Positions 17,032 to 25,520 of a stretch of DNA of 64,000 nt are shown piece by piece. A program made the position numbers and the translations under genes. The notes beneath the pieces are model-generated. The model searched no databases, was not told where the DNA came from, and saw only the letters and a list, made by a program, of their open reading frames with translations. This DNA is from Peteryoungia ipomoeae. GTDB lineage: Bacteria; Pseudomonadota; Alphaproteobacteria; Rhizobiales; Rhizobiaceae. The stretch spans positions 481,073 to 545,072 of the forward strand of contig NZ_STGV01000003.1 in NCBI RefSeq assembly GCF_004912165.1, read 5' to 3'. How positions within the stretch are numbered: position 1 is the stretch's first letter; each line of letters opens with the position of its first letter.

Positions 17032-19176
17032 TTATTTTGCCGCTGATGTCTTGCCCTGTTTGATCGAGGGCTCTCGTCCCCAGACCCTGAGCTTGCCCAA
17101 TGAAGATAGGAACGCATCCATGCCATCCTTCCCGGACAAGGCAATCACGCCCTCATCAAGCGCTTCTGCAATCCCAGCCTTTTCCAGGAGCGGCATGGCG
17201 GACTGGTCGTAACCGATGAACTTGCAGTGCTGGAAGGCATCGGCAACAAAATCGCGCGCGGTGGCCTCCTTGACCAGATCGTCCATCGCGTCCGCAGAGG
17301 TCAGCAGCGCGACCGCATCGAAGAGAACGGATGGCCCGCCATCGATCATGTGATGGACCTCAATCCAGCTTCCATCCGATGCCTTGACGCCCCCGACCTT
17401 CGGCGCGATCAGCTCGAAAACCGCCTTGTCTTTCTTAATCGCCGCAATCAGGGCCTTGAGGTGCTTTGCGTCGACACCATCGGTGACCAGGATGCCAAGC
17501 TTGCGCCCTTCAAACCGTTGCGGGCCCTGCTCAACGATGCTGAGCGAGGGGGCGGGCTCCAGATCCTGCCGCGTTGGCATGGCCGCATCGGCGGGCTTCG
17601 GCATGGACTGGAAGCCGAGCTTCTCCGCGACGGTCTTGGCCAGTGTCTCATCAATGTTGAGGAGATGGGCGACCATCCGCTCGCGAATAACAGGCGTTTC
17701 GACCTTGCTGAGCTCGAAGGTCAGGGCAGCCGCTATATGCCGCTGCTCGGGCGGCGTCTGGCTGAGATAGAACTGCCGCGCCTGGCTGTAATGATCGGCA
17801 AAACTTTCCGGCCGCAGACGCGCCTTGGTGCCCTCCTCCTCTGCCGGGTAGTGGCGGAAGCCCCGCGTTGGCGATTCCCGAGGTCCTTCACCAAAGGAGT
17901 TCGGCTGGTAGTTGGCCCGGCCGACGGGATTGCGCATCGCCATGTGGCCGTCCTGCTGGAAGGTCGCAAAGGGACATCTTGGCGCGTTGATCGGCAAGTG
18001 GGTGAAGTTCGGGCCACCCAGACGCTTCAGCTGCGTATCGAGATAGGAGAAGTTGCGGCCTTGCAGCAGCGGGTCATTGCTGAAGTCGATACCCGGCGGC
18101 ACATTCTGCGTCATGAAGGCCACCTGCTCGGTCTCGGCGAAGAAATTGTCGGGCATTCGGTCAAGTACCAGCCGGCCGATCGCAACCGGTGCCAGGATTT
18201 CCTCTGGAATGATCTTTGTCGGGTCAAGCACATCGAAATCGAAGCTGTCGGCGAATTCCTGATCGAACAGCTGAACCTGCAGCTCCCATTCCGGGAAATT
18301 GCCGGACTGGATGGATTGCCAGAGATCGCGGCGATGGAAATCCGGGTCGGCGCCGTTGATCTTGACGGCCTCATTCCAGGCCACAGATTGCAGACCCAGC
18401 TTCGGCTTCCAGTGGAATTTGACGAAGGTGGACTCATCCTTTGCATTGACGAAACGGAATGTGTGAACGCCAAAACCTTCCATGAAGCGGAAGGAGCGCG
18501 GGATGGTGCGGTCCGACATGATCCACATGACCATGTTCATGCTTTCAGGCGTCAGGCTGATGAAATCCCAGAAGGTGTCATGAGCGGTCTGCGCCTGCGG
18601 GAAGGCCCGATCCGGCTCCTGCTTTGCGGCATGGATCAGATCGGGAAACTTGATGGCATCCTGGATGAAGAAAACAGGGATATTGTTGCCGACGAGATCC
18701 CAGTTGCCTTCCTTTGTATAGAGTTTGACGGCGAAACCGCGAACGTCACGCGCAAGGTCGGCCGAGCCCTTGTTGCCGGCAACCGTCGAAAAGCGCACGA
18801 AGGCTTCCGTCTTTTCACCTGCCCGCTGGAAGAGATCGGCCTTGGTATAGTCGGCCAGGGATTCATAGGTTTCGAAATAACCATGTGCGCCATAGCCGCG
18901 GGCATGGACCACGCGTTCGGGGATGCGCTCGTGGTCGAAGTGAAACATCTTCTCGCGGAAATGGAAGTCATCCACAACGAGCGGACCGCGCGGCCCGACG
19001 CGCAGAGAATTCTGATCGTCGGACACCGGGCCACCTTGTGCCGTCGTCAAGAGCGGTGCGTCGTCGTCAGCGATCTGATGCAGCTCGCCACCTTCGCCGC
19101 GCTGCATCGTCTGGTCGTGGATCTTCACGGTAGTCGTTTTCGGCCGCGCGGGGCCGCGGGTTGATGTCTTGGCCAT
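17032..19176 (-). CDS. katE: Large-subunit monofunctional catalase (HPII/KatE type)
   Basis: 714 aa from ATG at 19176 ([20 protein letters not shown]), preceded by CAGGAG; an upstream in-frame start at 19257 would remove most of the intergenic region. Catalase core: active-site His in [13 protein letters not shown], distal Asn in [18 protein letters not shown], proximal haem Tyr in [18 protein letters not shown]. The C-terminal 150 residues form the DJ-1/PfpI flavodoxin-like domain typical of clade 2 catalases ([19 protein letters not shown]). It converts H2O2 to water and oxygen in the cytoplasm. It is directly downstream, on the same strand, of a DUF892 stress protein, with only 88 bp between them. 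That gap contains a terminator for the upstream gene and must also hold the katE promoter. Confidence 0.96.
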   Translation of the reverse strand: MAKTSTRGPARPKTTTVKIHDQTMQRGEGGELHQIADDDAPLLTTAQGGPVSDDQNSLRVGPRGPLVVDDFHFREKMFHFDHERIPERVVHARGYGAHGYFETYESLADYTKADLFQRAGEKTEAFVRFSTVAGNKGSADLARDVRGFAVKLYTKEGNWDLVGNNIPVFFIQDAIKFPDLIHAAKQEPDRAFPQAQTAHDTFWDFISLTPESMNMVMWIMSDRTIPRSFRFMEGFGVHTFRFVNAKDESTFVKFHWKPKLGLQSVAWNEAVKINGADPDFHRRDLWQSIQSGNFPEWELQVQLFDQEFADSFDFDVLDPTKIIPEEILAPVAIGRLVLDRMPDNFFAETEQVAFMTQNVPPGIDFSNDPLLQGRNFSYLDTQLKRLGGPNFTHLPINAPRCPFATFQQDGHMAMRNPVGRANYQPNSFGEGPRESPTRGFRHYPAEEEGTKARLRPESFADHYSQARQFYLSQTPPEQRHIAAALTFELSKVETPVIRERMVAHLLNIDETLAKTVAEKLGFQSMPKPADAAMPTRQDLEPAPSLSIVEQGPQRFEGRKLGILVTDGVDAKHLKALIAAIKKDKAVFELIAPKVGGVKASDGSWIEVHHMIDGGPSVLFDAVALLTSADAMDDLVKEATARDFVADAFQHCKFIGYDQSAMPLLEKAGIAEALDEGVIALSGKDGMDAFLSSLGKLRVWGREPSIKQGKTSAAK

Positions 19177-19212
19177 CGGAAACTCCTGAGGGATGTGGTC
19201 TGAATGGAGACT

Positions 19213-19246
19213 GGAAAAGCAAAAGACCGCCACGAAGGGCGGTCTT
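19213..19246 (-). terminator. Rho-independent terminator of the DUF892 gene
   Basis: Minus-strand stem AAGACCGCC / GGCGGTCTT with a 6-nt loop, followed by TTTTGCTTTT. It starts 19 bp after the DUF892 stop and lies in the leader of katE. Confidence 0.8.
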
Positions 19247-19264
19247 GCGGTGATCACAGGCAGA

Positions 19265-19768
19265 TCAGCTTGCCTTCTTCATGCTCTTGCTGTTGGCGGA
19301 TGCCTCGCCGAGAGCGGTCAGTTTCTGATCGGTAGCAATCTCTTCCTGGAGATTGGCGTCCAGCAGCGGGATCGCCTCCTTGAGGCCAAGCTGCTTGGCC
19401 CAGGCCTTCAGCGTGCCGTAACGGGCGATTTCATAATGCTCGACGGCTTGGGCCGACGAAATCAGACCGGCGTCGAGTGCCGCCGTGCCCTTGTACTCTT
19501 CCATGATCTCTTCGCCTTCGGCGATGATGCCCTGGATCGCTTCACAGGTCTTGCCGCGAGCGGACTTGCCAAGGATGTCAAACACCTGTTCGAGGCGCTC
19601 GATCTGGCCCTGGGTTTCCTCGCGATGCTGGAGGAAGCCGGCTTTCCCTTCTTCCGACTGCACCGCGCGGGCCATCTTCGGCAGGGCCTTCAGAATCTGC
19701 TTTTCTGCAAAATAGATGTCCTTGAGTGTATCAAGGAACAGGTCTGACAATGTCTTTTCGGTTGCCAT
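19265..19768 (-). CDS. Ferritin-like DUF892 (YciE/YciF-type) stress protein
   Basis: 167 aa, all-helical. [23 protein letters not shown] at the N-terminus and [20 protein letters not shown], then [20 protein letters not shown], supply the paired Glu/His helices of the DUF892 four-helix bundle, which resembles ferritin/rubrerythrin. The tail ends in a lysine-rich stretch ([10 protein letters not shown]). The ATG at 19768 is preceded by GGAGAG. Homologues are among the most strongly induced members of the general stress response in rhizobia, and an EcfG-like motif lies 39 bp upstream of the start (19807-19831). Adjacent katE fits a role in peroxide or desiccation stress. The biochemical activity of the family is not settled. 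Confidence 0.9.
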   Translation of the reverse strand: MATEKTLSDLFLDTLKDIYFAEKQILKALPKMARAVQSEEGKAGFLQHREETQGQIERLEQVFDILGKSARGKTCEAIQGIIAEGEEIMEEYKGTAALDAGLISSAQAVEHYEIARYGTLKAWAKQLGLKEAIPLLDANLQEEIATDQKLTALGEASANSKSMKKAS

Positions 19769-19806
19769 CGGGCTCTCCTCCAGATCGTGTGAATTTCCAT
19801 TCCCAC

Positions 19807-19831
19807 AACCTTTCAGTGCCTCAATGGTTCC
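19807..19831 (-). promoter_or_regulatory. EcfG-type general-stress promoter motif
   Basis: On the minus strand GGAAC (19831-19827), a 16-bp spacer, then GGTT (19810-19807). The alphaproteobacterial EcfG consensus is GGAAC-N16/17-CGTT, so there is one mismatch. It lies at a sensible distance (39 bp) from the DUF892 start. Confidence 0.6.
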
Positions 19832-19905
19832 GGAGGGACTGCAATGTTGAATTGCCCCTCAGACCCCCATCCCTCGATCCAACTTCGCGGACATGGTCGT
19901 CTTGA

Positions 19906-20319
19906 CTACCCCTGGCCGTCCTGCACGGGAATGAGCTGCACGCTTCCATGTTTGACGGCGCGTTCTGCCGTGATGTGATCGGCAAAGTGCTGCACCTCAT
20001 TCATCGACCCCTTGAGGATGCCGACCTCAAGGCAGTTTTCCGCGTCGAGATGCACATGTAGGCTTGCGATCGTCAGGTCGTGGTGATGGTGGAAGGTGTT
20101 GGTCAGCCGGCGCGCGAGATCGCGCGCGGCATGATCGTAGACGTAGCTCAGCACACCGACGCAGGGCTCATCGCCCTTTGAATTCCGGGTGGCTTCCTTC
20201 AATCCCGTTCTCACGAGATCGCGGATTGCCTCCGACCGGTTCTGATCTCCACGCGCCGCAATGAGCGTATCGAGCTCCTGCATCAGGTCATCGTCAAGGG
20301 TGATCGTCACACGCTGCAT
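19906..20319 (-). CDS. nikR: Nickel-responsive transcriptional regulator NikR
   Basis: 137 aa from ATG at 20319 (MQRVTITLDDDLMQELDTLI). An in-frame extension to 20400 would run through the operator and is rejected. Ribbon-helix-helix DNA-binding domain at residues 1-45 (NRSEAIRDLVRTGL) and an ACT-like nickel-binding tetramerisation domain at about 55-130. The metal ligands of the family are visible: HHHH then LHVHL and ENCLEVG, matching the His-His-His-Cys site of E. coli NikR. With Ni2+ bound it represses nik transport. It is divergent from nikA, and the shared operator at 20332-20359 lies 12 bp upstream of this start. Confidence 0.96.
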   Translation of the reverse strand: MQRVTITLDDDLMQELDTLIAARGDQNRSEAIRDLVRTGLKEATRNSKGDEPCVGVLSYVYDHAARDLARRLTNTFHHHHDLTIASLHVHLDAENCLEVGILKGSMNEVQHFADHITAERAVKHGSVQLIPVQDGQG

Positions 20320-20331
20320 CTTGCACTCCCT

Positions 20332-20359
20332 GTATGATGTTTTTGCGTAGACATCATAC
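20332..20359. promoter_or_regulatory. NikR operator (GTATGA-N16-TCATAC)
   Basis: GTATGA at 20332-20337, 16 bp, TCATAC at 20354-20359: an exact match to the E. coli NikR recognition sequence. The symmetry even extends by two bases (GTATGATG / CATCATAC). It lies between nikR and nikA and can serve both. Confidence 0.93.
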
Positions 20360-20430
20360 TTTTCCAGGTTTATGGTCTGGTCATTTCGAGGGTCATTCAA
20401 GACCCTTTCTTTCGATATAGGTTAAGTTTC

Positions 20431-22008
20431 ATGACCAAGGCAATTGATCGGATCGCCGTGTTCGCTCTCGCCGTCACGGCGCTTTTGTCCGGCACGGCGT
20501 TGAGCCATGCCAAGTCGCAGCTGGTGCTGGCGATCGGCGGGGAGCCGGAAGGCGGCTATGATCCGCTGTTGGGCTGGGGACGTTATGGCCACCCCCTCTT
20601 CCAGTCGACGCTGCTCACCCGCGACGCCGACCTCAAGACAGCACCTGATCTGGCAACCGAATGGTCGCTCTCCGATGACCGGCTGACATGGACCATTGCG
20701 ATCAGGCCGGACGCCAAGTTCTCTGACGGATCGCCACTCACAGCCGATGATGTCGCCTTCACCTTCAACCAGGCTGCAAAGGCCGGCGGTGCCGTCGACA
20801 TGACGGCGCTTGATACGGCAAGCGTCATCGATGCTCAAACCGTCGAGATCCGGCTGAAGAAGCCCTGGATCACCTTCACCGAAAATTTCTATGCACTGGG
20901 GATCGTACCCTCCGACAGCTACGGCGAGGGGTATGCCCGCAATCCTGTGGGATCCGGCCCGTACAAGCTCGTCTCCTGGAGCGAAGGCCAGCAGCTGATC
21001 GTCGAGAAGAACCCCAACTATTACGGAAAGACGGGTCCGTTCGAGCGGATCACCTTCCTCTTTACCGAGGAGGATACGAGCCTTGCCGCCGCCCAGGCCG
21101 GACAGGTGGATATGGTTTCCGTACCGGCAACGGCGGCAGATGCGACGCCGGAAGGGTTCAAGCAGATTGTCGTCCCTTCGGTCGACAACCGCGGCATCGT
21201 TTTTCCGATTCCGAAAGCAGAAGGCAAGGTGAGCGGCGAGGGTAAAGTGATCGGCAATGATGTCACCGCCGATCCTGCCATTCGGCGCGCCGTCAATCTC
21301 GGCATCGACCGCAAACAGCTGGTCGAGGTAGCGCTTCTCGGCCATGGCAAGCCCGCGTCGGGTCCGGCAGACGGCTTGCCCTGGTCCAATCCGGAAGCCG
21401 GTCTTGCCTTTGATCCGGCCGAAGCTGGAAAGGTACTGGACGCTGCCGGCTGGACGCTCGGGACCGATGGTATCCGCGCGAAAGAAGGTGTGAAGGCCGC
21501 CTTCCTGATCAATTATCCTGCGGCGGATTCCACCCGTCGGGCGCTTGCCGAAACGGTGTCAGAACAGCTGAAGGCGCTTGGCATCAAAGCCACGGCCACC
21601 GGCAAGAGCTGGGACGAGATCGGCCGTATCATGCATTCCGAACCTGTGGTGTTCGGCTGGGGCAGCCATTCGCCGGTTGAGGTCTACAACCTTTATCAGT
21701 CGGGTCTTGCTGGCGTGGAATTCTACAATGCCGGCTTCTATGCAAACCCGACCGTCGACCAGCATCTTGCCGCAGCACAAAATGCGCAAAGCCTGGAAGC
21801 CTCCTTCGCCGACTGGCAAAAGGCCGATTGGGACGGCTCGACAGGTTTCGGCGTCAGGGGCGATGCAGCCTGGGCCTGGCTCGTCAATCTCGATCATATC
21901 TACTATGTCAGTGAATGCCTCGATATCGGCGCAACCCAGATCGAGCCGCATGGCCATGGTTGGCCAATTACCGCCATGATGCAGAGCTGGACGTGGACGT
22001 GTGAATAA
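20431..22008 (+). CDS. nikA: Nickel ABC transporter periplasmic binding protein
   Basis: 525 aa. Signal peptide at residues 1-28 (IAVFALAVTALLSGTALSHA), then an SBP family 5 (peptide/nickel) fold: LVLAIGGEPEGGYDPLLGWG, TWTIAIRPDAKFSDGSPLTADDVAFT, NPVGSGPYKL. A His sits in FGWGSHSPVEVYNLYQSG, the region of the E. coli NikA nickel-ligand His. It binds Ni2+, probably with a small chelator, in the periplasm and delivers it to NikBC. It is the first gene of nikABCDE. The operator supports nickel rather than peptide as the substrate. The gene overlaps nikB by 8 bp. Confidence 0.92.
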   Translation: MTKAIDRIAVFALAVTALLSGTALSHAKSQLVLAIGGEPEGGYDPLLGWGRYGHPLFQSTLLTRDADLKTAPDLATEWSLSDDRLTWTIAIRPDAKFSDGSPLTADDVAFTFNQAAKAGGAVDMTALDTASVIDAQTVEIRLKKPWITFTENFYALGIVPSDSYGEGYARNPVGSGPYKLVSWSEGQQLIVEKNPNYYGKTGPFERITFLFTEEDTSLAAAQAGQVDMVSVPATAADATPEGFKQIVVPSVDNRGIVFPIPKAEGKVSGEGKVIGNDVTADPAIRRAVNLGIDRKQLVEVALLGHGKPASGPADGLPWSNPEAGLAFDPAEAGKVLDAAGWTLGTDGIRAKEGVKAAFLINYPAADSTRRALAETVSEQLKALGIKATATGKSWDEIGRIMHSEPVVFGWGSHSPVEVYNLYQSGLAGVEFYNAGFYANPTVDQHLAAAQNAQSLEASFADWQKADWDGSTGFGVRGDAAWAWLVNLDHIYYVSECLDIGATQIEPHGHGWPITAMMQSWTWTCE

Positions 22009-23005
22009 GTCGAGCCGACAGGGCTGGGTGGGCTTGGTCGCCGCAAAGGCGATCAGGCTCGTGCTCGTCCTCCTGACCGTTGCGATCGTGGCCTTTGCGC
22101 TGACGAAGAATTCTCCGGTTGATCCGATCAATGCCTATCTCGGGGCCGACATCGCCCGTGTGGGACCGGAACAGCGGGCACTGATTGCCGAGAAATGGGG
22201 GTTCGACCAGCCCGCCATCACGCAATTCTGGCGCTGGGGGCAAAACCTCCTCGCCGGCGATCTCGGATATTCGATGACGTACAACGCGCCAGTCGCGGAT
22301 GTCCTCGTTGCTCGCTTCTACGCCTCTCTGCCCCTGATGACGCTCGCCTGGCTTTTCTCCGGCATCCTCGGCTTCACGCTTGGGGTGGTTGCCGGTGCTT
22401 TTGCCGGTTCCTGGGCGGACAGGGCGATCAGGCTCTACGCCTATGTGCTCGCCTCGACGCCCACCTTCTGGCTGGCGATCATGCTGCTCGTCGTTTTTGC
22501 GGTCGGCCTCAATTGGGCGCCCGTCTGCTGCGCCGCGCCGATTGGCGTCTTGCCTGAAGACGTGACCTTGCTGGATCGCGCCAGACACCTTGCCCTGCCG
22601 CTCTCCGCGCTCAGTGTGCTCGGGATTGCGCAGATCGCGCTCCACACGCGTGCCAAGATGATCGAAATCATGCAATCCGATTATGCGCTCTATGCCAGGG
22701 CGCAAGGCGCTTCGCGCATGGACATTGCCTTGCGCCATGGCGCACGCAATGCAGCGCTTCCGGCGGTCACCGTACTCTTTGCCTCGCTTGGCGAGCTGTT
22801 CGGTGGCTCGGTTCTCGCCGAGCAGGTGTTTTCCTATCCGGGGCTTGGCAAGGCGACGGTGGAAGCCGGCATTAGGGGCGACGTGCCCCTGCTGCTTGCC
22901 ATCACGCTGGCGCTGACCTTCGTCGTCTTTCTCGGCAATTCGATTGCCGATCTCCTCTACCGGCTCGTTGACCCGCGCATGGCATCGGGAGTGCGCATCG
23001 CATGA
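22001..23005 (+). CDS. nikB: Nickel ABC transporter permease NikB
   Basis: 334 aa, GTG start at 22001 inside the end of nikA. Six predicted helices. The N-terminal helix (LVLVLLTVAIVAFALTKNSPVDP) matches DppB/NikB permeases, and the cytoplasmic EAA loop is DYALYARAQGASRMDIALRHGARNA around residues 228-252. It forms the inner-membrane channel with NikC. The stop overlaps the nikC ATG by 4 bp. Confidence 0.93.
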   Translation: MNKSSRQGWVGLVAAKAIRLVLVLLTVAIVAFALTKNSPVDPINAYLGADIARVGPEQRALIAEKWGFDQPAITQFWRWGQNLLAGDLGYSMTYNAPVADVLVARFYASLPLMTLAWLFSGILGFTLGVVAGAFAGSWADRAIRLYAYVLASTPTFWLAIMLLVVFAVGLNWAPVCCAAPIGVLPEDVTLLDRARHLALPLSALSVLGIAQIALHTRAKMIEIMQSDYALYARAQGASRMDIALRHGARNAALPAVTVLFASLGELFGGSVLAEQVFSYPGLGKATVEAGIRGDVPLLLAITLALTFVVFLGNSIADLLYRLVDPRMASGVRIA

Positions 23006-23865
23006 GTGCCATCCTCGATCTCCCGCCATCCGCCCCCGATCGCGCCCCGGATGGACACAGGATACGCACGCTTGCGATTGCGACCATCGCGGCGCTTGGC
23101 CTTACGGCAGTTCTGATCTCCACGCATGTCTACGGGCAATACGGGATCGATGCCGATTTTTCGACACGGCTGCTCGGCCCCTCGCTTGCTCACCCTGCAG
23201 GAACAGATCAACTCGGACGCGACATGTTCGCCCGGACCCTGCATGGCCTGGCTCTCAGCTTCTGGGTCGGCCTGATTGCGGCCTGCGGTTCCGTCGTCAT
23301 CGCCATGCTGCTTGCGCTTGCCGCGACCACGGGCGGACGGCTTGCCGATGAAGCTGTGTCCTTTCTGATCGATGCCGCGATGGGGCTGCCGCATTTCGTG
23401 CTGCTGATCCTGATCTCCTTCGGCCTTGGCGGCGGCACGACGGCGGTGATCATAGCCGTTGCCGTCACCCACTGGCCGCGGCTCACCCGCATTCTGAGGG
23501 CCGAACTGCTGCAACTGCGCCAGGCCGAGTTCGTTCACGCGTCGCGGCACTTCGACAAGTCCTGGTTCTATATCGGGCGGCACCACTTTCTGCCGCATCT
23601 GGTGCCGCAACTGCTTGTCGGCCTCGTGCTTCTCTTTCCCCATGCCATTCTGCATGAGGCGGGCCTGACCTTCATCGGCTTCGGGCTAGAACCCTCCAAA
23701 CCGGCCATCGGCGTGCTGCTGTCCGATTCCATGCGCTACCTCGCCGCTGGCAAATGGTGGCTCGGCCTGTTTCCGGGGCTGGCGCTATTGCTCGTGGTGC
23801 TGAGTTTCGATGCGATCGGCAATGGGCTGCGGCTGCTGACCGACCCCAGGCAGGAGCAGACGTGA
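23002..23865 (+). CDS. nikC: Nickel ABC transporter permease NikC
   Basis: 287 aa from ATG at 23002. N-terminal helix at about residues 25-45, then the DppC/NikC block AGTDQLGRDMFARTLHGLALS, further helices, and an EAA-like loop AEFVHASRHFDKSWFYIGRHHFLPHL. Last helix pair near residues 240-270. It is the partner permease of NikB. The stop codon shares its last base with the nikD ATG. Confidence 0.93.
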   Translation: MSAILDLPPSAPDRAPDGHRIRTLAIATIAALGLTAVLISTHVYGQYGIDADFSTRLLGPSLAHPAGTDQLGRDMFARTLHGLALSFWVGLIAACGSVVIAMLLALAATTGGRLADEAVSFLIDAAMGLPHFVLLILISFGLGGGTTAVIIAVAVTHWPRLTRILRAELLQLRQAEFVHASRHFDKSWFYIGRHHFLPHLVPQLLVGLVLLFPHAILHEAGLTFIGFGLEPSKPAIGVLLSDSMRYLAAGKWWLGLFPGLALLLVVLSFDAIGNGLRLLTDPRQEQT

Positions 23866-24674
23866 TGCTGGCACTTGAAAACGTCTCCATCGGATTTCTC
23901 CGCTATGACGGCCTGGTTCACCGTTGCGAAGTCCCCGCGCTCGACGGCATAGACCTGACGGTGGATCGTGGCGAGGTCCTCGCTTTGGTTGGCGCCTCGG
24001 GTGCCGGGAAGAGCCTTCTCGCACATGCCCTGTTCGGCATTCTGCCCGAAAATGCGGTGGTGCGGGGAGATGTCTCCCTCGACGGACAACCTGTTGCCGC
24101 GGCTCAGGGCGGGAAGCGATGCAGCCCTCGTATGGCGCTGGTTCCGCAATCGCTCAGCCATCTCGACCCGCTTGCGCGTTGCGGCAAACAATTGCAATGG
24201 GCGGCCAAACGCGGTGGCAAGGCGAAGACCGCCACTGAACTTGTCGACACCCTCGAGAGCTTCGGCCTCGGTGCCGAGGTCATGCGGCTTTATCCGCATC
24301 AGGTCTCGGGCGGCATGGCGCGCCGCCTTCTTCTGGCGATCGCCACCATCAGCGAGCCGGATCTGATTGTCGCGGACGAGCCCACGAGTGGCCTTGATCC
24401 CGACGCCGCAAATACCGTGCTTTGCCATCTTCGACGCCTCGCCGATCACGGCAAGGCCGTCCTGATGATTACCCATGATCTCGTTACCGCCGTTTCGCAT
24501 GCGGACCGCGTCGCGATCCTGGCGGGCGGCCGGCTGCTCGGGATCGAGCCGGCCAATGCGTTTTCCGGTGAGGGCAGAAGGCTGAGCATGCCCTATGCGA
24601 GGGCGCTCTGGCTCGCCATGCCGGACAATCACTTCACAGCCACTCCGCTTGAGCGAGAGGCCATGCATGCTTGA
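23865..24674 (+). CDS. nikD: Nickel ABC transporter ATP-binding protein NikD
   Basis: 269 aa from ATG at 23865 (a GTG one codon earlier is possible); CAGGAG lies 8 nt upstream. ABC ATPase with Walker A GASGAGKS, Q-loop MALVPQSL, signature VSGGMA, Walker B LIVADEPTSGLDP and switch His in ITHDL. The signature reads VSGGM rather than LSGGQ, a normal variant of NikD/DppD. It energises uptake with NikE. The C-terminus overlaps the nikE start by 8 bp. Confidence 0.92.
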   Translation: MLALENVSIGFLRYDGLVHRCEVPALDGIDLTVDRGEVLALVGASGAGKSLLAHALFGILPENAVVRGDVSLDGQPVAAAQGGKRCSPRMALVPQSLSHLDPLARCGKQLQWAAKRGGKAKTATELVDTLESFGLGAEVMRLYPHQVSGGMARRLLLAIATISEPDLIVADEPTSGLDPDAANTVLCHLRRLADHGKAVLMITHDLVTAVSHADRVAILAGGRLLGIEPANAFSGEGRRLSMPYARALWLAMPDNHFTATPLEREAMHA

Positions 24675-25281
24675 ACTCAGACGCCTGGACTTTGGCTTCG
24701 CCAAGGCGAGACCGATCCTCGACGGCGTGTCGCTTGCGCTTGGACAGGGCGAGATCCTCGGACTTTCCGGTCCTTCCGGCACTGGCAAATCCACGCTCGG
24801 ACGCATCGTCGCCGGCTATCTGAAGCCGCAAAAGGGTGAGGTTCTGCTTGATGGGACGGCGCCTTCTGCAGGCCATCGCGGGATCCAATACATCCACCAG
24901 TCCTCGATCTTTGCCGTCAATCCGCGCTGGCGGCTCGGCCGCATCATTGCGGAAGCCTGGCAGCCGGATGATCTGACACTCGATGCCATCGGGGTGTCGC
25001 GAAGCTGGTTTGATCGCTACCCGCACGAAATCTCGGGTGGAGAGCTACAACGGGTTGTCCTGGTGCGCGCACTCGGGCCGGAGACCCGTTTCCTTGTCGC
25101 GGACGAAGTGTCCGCCATGCTCGACCCGATCACGCAGGTCGAGATCTGGTCGTTCCTGACGGAGCGCAGCAGGCAGGGTCTCGGTATCCTGGCCATCAGC
25201 CACGATGCAGCCTTGCTGAAGCGGGTGAGCTCACGGCAGCTTGTGCTGGCGAAGGGACAACTGCGGCCTGTTGAGGGCTGA
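24667..25281 (+). CDS. nikE: Nickel ABC transporter ATP-binding protein NikE
   Basis: 204 aa from ATG at 24667 (MLELRRLDFGFAKARPILDG). Walker A GPSGTGKS, signature ISGGELQR, Walker B FLVADEVSAMLDP and switch His in ISHDA. It is shorter than the E. coli NikE (about 265 aa), largely because the region between Walker A and the signature and the C-terminal tail are compact; all catalytic motifs are present. It is the last gene of the operon. The 239 bp after it hold no gene but carry Zur-like palindromes for the next operon. Confidence 0.9.
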   Translation: MLELRRLDFGFAKARPILDGVSLALGQGEILGLSGPSGTGKSTLGRIVAGYLKPQKGEVLLDGTAPSAGHRGIQYIHQSSIFAVNPRWRLGRIIAEAWQPDDLTLDAIGVSRSWFDRYPHEISGGELQRVVLVRALGPETRFLVADEVSAMLDPITQVEIWSFLTERSRQGLGILAISHDAALLKRVSSRQLVLAKGQLRPVEG

Positions 25282-25381
25282 GCAGCCGCTGTCGCGACTT
25301 CGGCATCATCAAGCGACGATCCGCTTCCGACCCGGACAAGCACCGCAAATGCCATTCGAGGGATTGACAGCAACCAATCTT

Positions 25382-25421
25382 GTAATGTTATTACGTTTAG
25401 AAATTTCGTAACGTTATAACA
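25382..25421 (+). promoter_or_regulatory. Paired Zur-like palindromes upstream of the zinc genes
   Basis: GTAATGTTATTAC (25382-25394) and GTAACGTTATAAC (25408-25420) have the AT-rich GTTATAAC core typical of Zur boxes. The two sites are 26 bp centre to centre and together form a larger imperfect inverted repeat (TGTAATGTTATTACG facing CGTAACGTTATAACA). They lie about 100 bp before the AztD-like gene. The Zur assignment is inferred from the motif and the downstream genes. Confidence 0.65.
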
Positions 25422-25520
25422 AACGTCTCGGAAGCCCGTTTACTCCTGCCGTGCAGCGTCATCAGGTTCTCAACGCGACACTGCACGGCACCCAAGATTG
25501 AGCATGAAGGAAGCCAAGCC

